Source: an uncultured Caulobacter sp. (GTDB taxonomy: Bacteria > Pseudomonadota > Alphaproteobacteria > Caulobacterales > Caulobacteraceae). From it: DNA of 64,000 bases. Positions within the stretch are counted from its first letter, which is position 1; every line of letters begins with the position of its first letter. The stretch lies in NCBI GenBank assembly GCA_937925635.1, contig CALALX010000021.1, forward strand, positions 32,067 through 96,066. Reading direction: 5' to 3'. Of the stretch, positions 59,046-64,000 are shown piece after piece. The notes beneath the pieces were generated by a model. That model saw only the letters and a list, made by a program, of their open reading frames with translations. It made no database searches and had not been told where the DNA came from. The position numbers and the translations under genes are program-made.

Positions 59046-60986
59046 TCAGCGCACGATCCGGTTCTGGACCAGATCGTCGACCACCGCCGGGTCGGCGAGG
59101 GTCGAGGTGTCGCCAAGGTTGGAGACGTCGTTCTCGGCCACCTTGCGCAGGATGCGACGCATGATCTTGCCGGACCGCGTCTTGGGCAGGCCCGGCGCCC
59201 ACTGGATGGCGTCCGGCGCCGCGAACGGCCCGATCTCCTGCCGCACCCACAGCACCAGCGCCTTGCGCAGGTCCTCGGTCGGCTCGACGCCGGCGATCAG
59301 GGTCACATAGGCGTAGATGCCCTGGCCCTTGATGTCGTGCGGGAAGCCGACGACCGCCGCCTCGGCGACGTCATGGTGGCCGACCAGGGCGCTTTCGATC
59401 TCGGCCGTGCCGAGCCGGTGACCGGAGACATTGATGACGTCGTCGACGCGGCCGGTGATCCAGTAGTAGCCGTCCTCGTCCCGCCGGCAGCCGTCGCCGG
59501 TGAAGTACTTGCCGGGGTAGGTCGAGAAGTAGGTGTCGAAGAAGCGCTGGTGGTCGCCGTAGACGGTGCGCATCTGGCCGGGCCAGCTGTCGGTGATGCA
59601 GAGGTTGCCGCTGGTCGCGCCCTCGAGCACGCTACCCTCGGCGCCGACCAGCTGAAGATTGACGCCGGGCAGCGGCTTGCTGGCCGAGCCGGGCTTCAGC
59701 GCGGTGGCGCCGGGCAGGGGGCTGACCAGGCAGGCGCCCGTTTCCGTCTGCCACCAGGTGTCGACGATCGGGCAGCGGCCCTCGCCGACCACGCGGTGGT
59801 ACCAGAGCCAGGCCTCCGGATTGATCGGTTCACCGACGCTGCCCAGCAGGCGCAGGCTCTTGCGCGACGTCTTCTTCACCGGCTCCTCGCCCTCGCGCAT
59901 CAACGCCCGCAAGGCCGTCGGGGCGGTGTAGAAGATCTCGACCTGGTGCTTGTCGATGACCTCCCAGAAGCGGCTGGTGGTCGGGTAGTTGGGCACGCCC
60001 TCGAAAATCAGGCTGGTCGCGCCGTTCGCGAGCGGACCATAGACGATGTAGCTGTGGCCGGTGACCCAGCCCACGTCGGCCGTGCACCAGAAGATCTCGC
60101 CGGGGCGGTAGTCGAACACCAGCTCGTGCGTCCAGGCCGCCCAGGTCAGGTAGCCGCCGGTGGTGTGCAGCACGCCCTTGGGCTTTCCGGTCGACCCCGA
60201 GGTGTAGAGGATGAACAGCGGGTGCTCGGCGCTCATCGGCTCGGGCGGGCAGTCGGCCGAGACGGCGTCGCGCTCCGGTTCGTAGGCGACGTCGCGACCG
60301 CTGTGCTTGAGCCACTTGGCGCCCGTGCGGTTGACGACCAGCACCTTCTCGACCTTCGGGCACTGGGTTAGGGCCAGGTCGACGTTCATCTTCAAGGGCA
60401 CGATCTTGCCGCCGCGCAGGCCCTCGTCGGCGGTGATCACCAACTTGCTGTCGCAGTCGAGGATGCGGCCGGCGATGCTGTCGGGCGAGAAGCCGCCGAA
60501 GATCACCGAGTGGATGGCGCCGATCCGCGCGCAGGCCAGCATGGCGTAGGCCGCTTCCGGGATCATCGGCAGATAGATCGTCACTCGGTCGCCCTTGGCC
60601 ACGCCGTGCTTCTTCAGCACGTTGGCCATGCGGCAGACCTGCTCGTGCGCCTCGGCGTAGGTGATCTTGCGCGACTGCGAGGGATCGTCGCCCTCCCAGA
60701 TAAAGGCGATGTCGTCCGCGCGGTGGGGCAGGTGGCGATCCAGGCAGTTGGCCGAGACGTTGAGCACGCCGTCCTCGAACCAGCGGATGTGGAAGTCATC
60801 CTTGTTGAAGGAGACGTCCTTGATCTTCGTCGGCGCCTTGATCCAGTCGAGCCGGCCGGCGACGTCCTTCCAGAAGCCCTCGGGATCGGCCTTCACCCGC
60901 GCCCAGGCGGCGTCGTAGCCGGCGGCGTCCATATGGGCCCGCTCGGCCCATTCCCGCGGAACCGGAAAGATCTCGCCTTCGCTCAC
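59046..60986 (-). CDS. acs: acetyl-CoA synthetase
   Basis: 646 residues. AMP-binding blocks [11 protein letters not shown] (about 265), [45 protein letters not shown] and the C-terminal [15 protein letters not shown], whose Lys is the acetylation site in Acs. It makes acetyl-CoA from acetate and ATP. Length is exact for the family (about 650). It starts with GTG at 60986 after GGGAG. The mesaconyl-CoA-hydratase-like gene, mdh and malic enzyme nearby fit acetate and C4 metabolism. Confidence 0.95.
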   Translation of the reverse strand: MSEGEIFPVPREWAERAHMDAAGYDAAWARVKADPEGFWKDVAGRLDWIKAPTKIKDVSFNKDDFHIRWFEDGVLNVSANCLDRHLPHRADDIAFIWEGDDPSQSRKITYAEAHEQVCRMANVLKKHGVAKGDRVTIYLPMIPEAAYAMLACARIGAIHSVIFGGFSPDSIAGRILDCDSKLVITADEGLRGGKIVPLKMNVDLALTQCPKVEKVLVVNRTGAKWLKHSGRDVAYEPERDAVSADCPPEPMSAEHPLFILYTSGSTGKPKGVLHTTGGYLTWAAWTHELVFDYRPGEIFWCTADVGWVTGHSYIVYGPLANGATSLIFEGVPNYPTTSRFWEVIDKHQVEIFYTAPTALRALMREGEEPVKKTSRKSLRLLGSVGEPINPEAWLWYHRVVGEGRCPIVDTWWQTETGACLVSPLPGATALKPGSASKPLPGVNLQLVGAEGSVLEGATSGNLCITDSWPGQMRTVYGDHQRFFDTYFSTYPGKYFTGDGCRRDEDGYYWITGRVDDVINVSGHRLGTAEIESALVGHHDVAEAAVVGFPHDIKGQGIYAYVTLIAGVEPTEDLRKALVLWVRQEIGPFAAPDAIQWAPGLPKTRSGKIMRRILRKVAENDVSNLGDTSTLADPAVVDDLVQNRIVR

Positions 60987-61113
60987 GCCACGCTCCCTTG
61001 TCTTGTTGCCTGGGAGTTATGCGGATGACGTCAGGGCTGGCAACGGGCTTGTGGATGTGACGCCGGGTGAATAGCTGGAGGTCACGCCCGAAACGCACAA
61101 GGACCTCCCGCCC

Positions 61114-61866
61114 ATGCTGCTCGCCAAGTCCACCTGGCCCGAGATCGAGGCCTACCTTCAGCGCAGCAGGACGGTGGTCGTCCCGATCGGCTCCAACGAG
61201 CAGCACGGACCGACCGGCCTGCTCGGCACCGACTGGATGTGTCCCGAGATCATCGCCCACGAGGCGCAGAAGGACCGCGCCGACCTGCTGGTCGCGCCGA
61301 CCTTCAATATCGGCATGGCCCAGCACCATCTCGGCTTCCCCGGCACGATCAGCCTCAAGCCCTCGACCTTCATGGCGGCCATCGGCGACTGGTGCCGGTC
61401 GCTGGCCGGCCACGGGTTTGAGAAGATCTACTTCCTCAACGGCCACGGCGGGAATGTGCACACCATCGAGGCGGCCTTCAGCGAGCTCTATGCGGAGGCC
61501 AGCTTCGCCGGACGTCCGCGCGGCTTCGCCTGCAAGCTGAAGAACTGGTGGGATCTGGCCGGCGTCAACGCGCTCGCCAACCGGCAATTCCCGACCGGCC
61601 ACGGCAGCCACGCCACCCCTTCGGAGATCGCGGTGACCCAGTGGGCCTACCCCGACGCCATCAAGACCGCCGCCTATGAGCCGAAGATCGCCCCGACCGG
61701 TCCGATCCGCGAGGCCCTCGACTTTCGCGCCCGCTACCCTGACGGCCGCATGGGCGCGGACCCGGCCCAGGCCACGCCGGAGAAGGGCGGCGAGCTGGTC
61801 GCGCTGGCCGCCAAGGGCCTGATCGAGGACGTGGCGGCGTTCTCGGCGGAGGCGCCGCCGCTTTAG
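61114..61866 (+). CDS. creatininase-family amidohydrolase
   Basis: 250 residues. Metal ligands are in VVVPIGSNEQHGP (Glu, His), GTDWMCPEII (Asp), FLNGHGGNVHT (His) and GHGSHATPSE (Glu), the complete creatininase set. Members act on creatinine, on formamide-type lactams, or in cofactor and riboflavin-derived (FAPy) pathways; the substrate here is unknown. It is divergent from acs and convergent with the HIT gene. Confidence 0.87.
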   Translation: MLLAKSTWPEIEAYLQRSRTVVVPIGSNEQHGPTGLLGTDWMCPEIIAHEAQKDRADLLVAPTFNIGMAQHHLGFPGTISLKPSTFMAAIGDWCRSLAGHGFEKIYFLNGHGGNVHTIEAAFSELYAEASFAGRPRGFACKLKNWWDLAGVNALANRQFPTGHGSHATPSEIAVTQWAYPDAIKTAAYEPKIAPTGPIREALDFRARYPDGRMGADPAQATPEKGGELVALAAKGLIEDVAAFSAEAPPL

Positions 61867-61905
61867 GGACCGACGGGAGCCGTTCGTCCCTGAAAGACGT
61901 GCGGA

Positions 61906-62331
61906 TCAGACCTTGAGGATGACGCTGGCGGTCGCGACGGCCTGGTCGCGCCGGTCCTGCGCGTAGCGCTCGGCCACGCCCACGCCCCACACCGGTCCAG
62001 CCCAGGCCGCGTCGCCCGGACAGCGCCCCACGACATGCACATGCAGCTGAGGCGTGACGTTGCCCAGCGCGCCGACGTTCAGCTTCTCGACGGCGAATCC
62101 CGTCGCGGCGCCGATCGCGCGGACGGCCTGGCCGGCCAGCACCGTCTCCTCGATCAGCCGCGCACGGTCCTCGACGGACAGGTCCTCGATCTCGCGGAGA
62201 CCCGCCTGACGCGGGATCAGGATCAGCCACGGCCAACGCGCGTCGTCCTGCAGCCGCACATGGCAGAGCGGCAGCTCTCCGACAGCGACCGAGCCGGCCT
62301 CGAAGGCGGTGTCGACCTGAAACTCAGCCAC
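61906..62331 (-). CDS. HIT-family protein
   Basis: 141 residues. The histidine triad appears as QLHVHVVGR near 107, with Gln in the place of the first His of HxHxHxx, a variation seen in several alphaproteobacterial members. FAVEKLNVGALGNVTPQLHVHV is the family block. It should bind or hydrolyse nucleotides (AMP-type). It starts with GTG at 62331 and overlaps the preceding MaoC gene by 8 bases, so the two are coupled. Confidence 0.87.
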   Translation of the reverse strand: MAEFQVDTAFEAGSVAVGELPLCHVRLQDDARWPWLILIPRQAGLREIEDLSVEDRARLIEETVLAGQAVRAIGAATGFAVEKLNVGALGNVTPQLHVHVVGRCPGDAAWAGPVWGVGVAERYAQDRRDQAVATASVILKV

Positions 62332-63373
62332 GCTTCGGGACCGCCGCCCAGTAGTCGAAGTCGAGGATCACCTCCGACGGATAGGCGCCCGCCTCGTCCT
62401 TGTCCGGGAAGTCCGCGCAAGGCCGGTCCTTGGTCGCTGCCAGCCGCAGGCGCAGGGCGCCGACGCCGTCGCCGAGGTCGGCCTTGTCGAGAACCTCCGA
62501 CCAGGCGAATACCGTCGCGCCGGCGAAATAGGGGTTCACATGCCGGCCGCCGTTGATGGCCAGGATCAGCCCTGCGTTCTGCAGCCCGTTGAAACTCAGC
62601 GCCTTGGCCGTCGAGATCACGACCCCGCCATAGACCAGTCGTCGGCCGGTCGGGTCCTTGGCGCGCTCGAACTGGTTGAAGTGGACCTTGGCGGTGTTCT
62701 GGTAGAGGCGCGTCGCCATCTGGTGCTCGGCTTCCTCGACCGCCATGCCGTCGACATGGTCGATCTTCTCGCCGATCTCGTAGTCCTCGAAGGCGTGCGG
62801 GGCGCCGGCCAGCGCGAAGTCGTACTTCGAGAAATCCAGGCCCTGCGGCAGCAGCAGGTCGCTCGCCGCCACGGCGCTGGCCAGCTTCGGCGTCGCCTGC
62901 TCCGCCACCTCGGCGTCCTCGCTCCGCTTGCGGACCATCACCCAGCGCACGTAGCTCAGCACCGGCTCGCCGCGCTGGTTCACGCCCGTGGTGCGGACGT
63001 AGACGACGCCGGTCTTGCGGTTGGAGTTCTCCTTCAGCCCGATGACCTCGCTCGTCGCGGTCACCGTGTCGCCCGGATACAGCGCCTTGAGGAACAGGCC
63101 CTCGGCGTAGCCGAGGTTGGCCACGGCGTTCAGGCTGATGTCGGGCACGGTCTTGCCGAAAACCATGTGGAAGGCGACCAGCGGATCGACCGGCGCGGCC
63201 GGCAGCCCACAGGACCGCGCGAACTCGTCCGATGAGGTCAGCGCGAAGCGCGGCCCGTACAGCGCGTTGTAAAGCGCAACGTCCCCGGCGGTGACCGTCC
63301 GCGGCGTCGCGTGGGCCAGCACCTGGCCGATGCGGAAATCTTCGAAGTAGTTGCCGGGATCGGTCTTGGACAC
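62324..63373 (-). CDS. MaoC-family dehydratase, mesaconyl-CoA hydratase-like
   Basis: 349 residues with two hot-dog domains. The N-terminus (GNYFEDFRIGQVLAHATPRTVTAGDVALYNALYGPRFALTSSDEFARSCGLPAAPVDPLVAFHMVFGKTVPDISLNAVANLGYA) is close to that of mesaconyl-CoA hydratase (Mch) of the ethylmalonyl-CoA pathway, as is the VRTTGVNQRGEPVLSYVRWVM block. It would hydrate mesaconyl-C1-CoA to beta-methylmalyl-CoA. The remaining pathway genes (ccr, ecm, mcl) are not in the window, so the function rests on similarity recalled by eye. GTG start at 63373; it overlaps the HIT gene by 8 bases. Confidence 0.82.
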   Translation of the reverse strand: MSKTDPGNYFEDFRIGQVLAHATPRTVTAGDVALYNALYGPRFALTSSDEFARSCGLPAAPVDPLVAFHMVFGKTVPDISLNAVANLGYAEGLFLKALYPGDTVTATSEVIGLKENSNRKTGVVYVRTTGVNQRGEPVLSYVRWVMVRKRSEDAEVAEQATPKLASAVAASDLLLPQGLDFSKYDFALAGAPHAFEDYEIGEKIDHVDGMAVEEAEHQMATRLYQNTAKVHFNQFERAKDPTGRRLVYGGVVISTAKALSFNGLQNAGLILAINGGRHVNPYFAGATVFAWSEVLDKADLGDGVGALRLRLAATKDRPCADFPDKDEAGAYPSEVILDFDYWAAVPKRG

Positions 63374-63415
63374 GTTTGCAGCTCCCTCGTGCGTCCTTCG
63401 CGACGCCGCTCCGCG

Positions 63416-63471
63416 GCTCCTCAGGATGACGAACTCTGTGAATGGCTCAAAACAGCGTCATGGTGAGGAGC
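63416..63471. repeat. inverted repeat before mdh
   Basis: GCTCCTCAGGATGACG (63416-63431) and CGTCATGGTGAGGAGC (63456-63471) are near-perfect inverted repeats with a 24-base loop. Flanks repeat TCGCGACGC/GCGTCTCGA-like arms. It is a further type of intergenic element, unlike the GTCATCCCGG copies. Confidence 0.6.
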
Positions 63472-63594
63472 GAGCCATCAGGCGAGCGTCTCGAACCACG
63501 CAACGTCCTATTGCCCGTCCCTTCGCATTTGCGAAAGAGGCTTGAGACCAGACCGCGCCGGGTCTAGACCGCCGACCGACCCTTTTCGCACTGA

Positions 63595-64000
<406 letters not shown>

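Overview
The window is high-GC alphaproteobacterial DNA, most likely from Caulobacteraceae (Caulobacter or Phenylobacterium type; the genus cannot be fixed by eye). The evidence is a complete Cpa/Tad pilus locus of Caulobacter type, a ChpT phosphotransferase, CtrA-like boxes (TTAA-N7-TTAA type) before pilA and cpaB, and a PhyR-NepR-EcfG-PhyK general stress locus next to a CheY-CheR-ChpT operon. This gene order recalls the C. crescentus chromosome. I see no tRNA, rRNA, CRISPR array, insertion sequence or prophage.

Layout. 1-4.7 kb: end of an unknown gene, the flagellin-sugar genes pseC and pseB, a small secreted protein, a HAD hydrolase, a VanZ-like protein and a lipoprotein. 4.7-15.7 kb: Tad pilus locus. 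cpaA-B-C-D-E-F-G-H and pilA are on the minus strand, and a CpaC-N-terminus-like protein and two TadE-like pseudopilins are on the plus strand. 15.7-28.7 kb: folate genes pabC and pabB, an MFS transporter, a tyrosine phosphatase, an ABC ATPase with a permease/M1-peptidase fusion, a DUF4142 lipoprotein, a CaiB-type CoA transferase, and a GAF-PAS-HWE hybrid kinase broken by a one-base shift in a G8 run.

28.7-37.8 kb is a general stress response island. Ten matches to the EcfG promoter (GGAAC-N16/17-CGTT; nine exact, one with a single mismatch) precede the hybrid kinase, a DUF883 membrane-protein pair, DUF1328, a diacylglycerol kinase/metallophosphoesterase operon, a glycine-zipper lipoprotein, a small membrane protein, phyR, nepR-ecfG-phyK and an entericidin-like lipoprotein. 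A tenth target is an unannotated transcription unit of about 120 nt. It has its own EcfG promoter, a C8 stretch and an intrinsic terminator, and I read it as the sRNA GsrN. PhyK phosphorylates PhyR, PhyR-P sequesters NepR, EcfG is released, and these promoters fire.

37.8-64 kb: a cytochrome P450 divergent from a sulfotransferase, cheR-cheY, chpT, DUF3553, cysQ, dapB, a malic enzyme with PTA domain, a YegD-like Hsp70, a TonB-dependent receptor with an AraC regulator, an aminotransferase, an M16 peptidase, acs, a creatininase-family protein, a HIT protein, a mesaconyl-CoA-hydratase-like MaoC protein and the start of mdh. Intergenic gaps hold inverted repeats, including two copies of an element bounded by GTCATCCCGG. 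One 0.77-kb stretch (43279-44047) carries no convincing gene.
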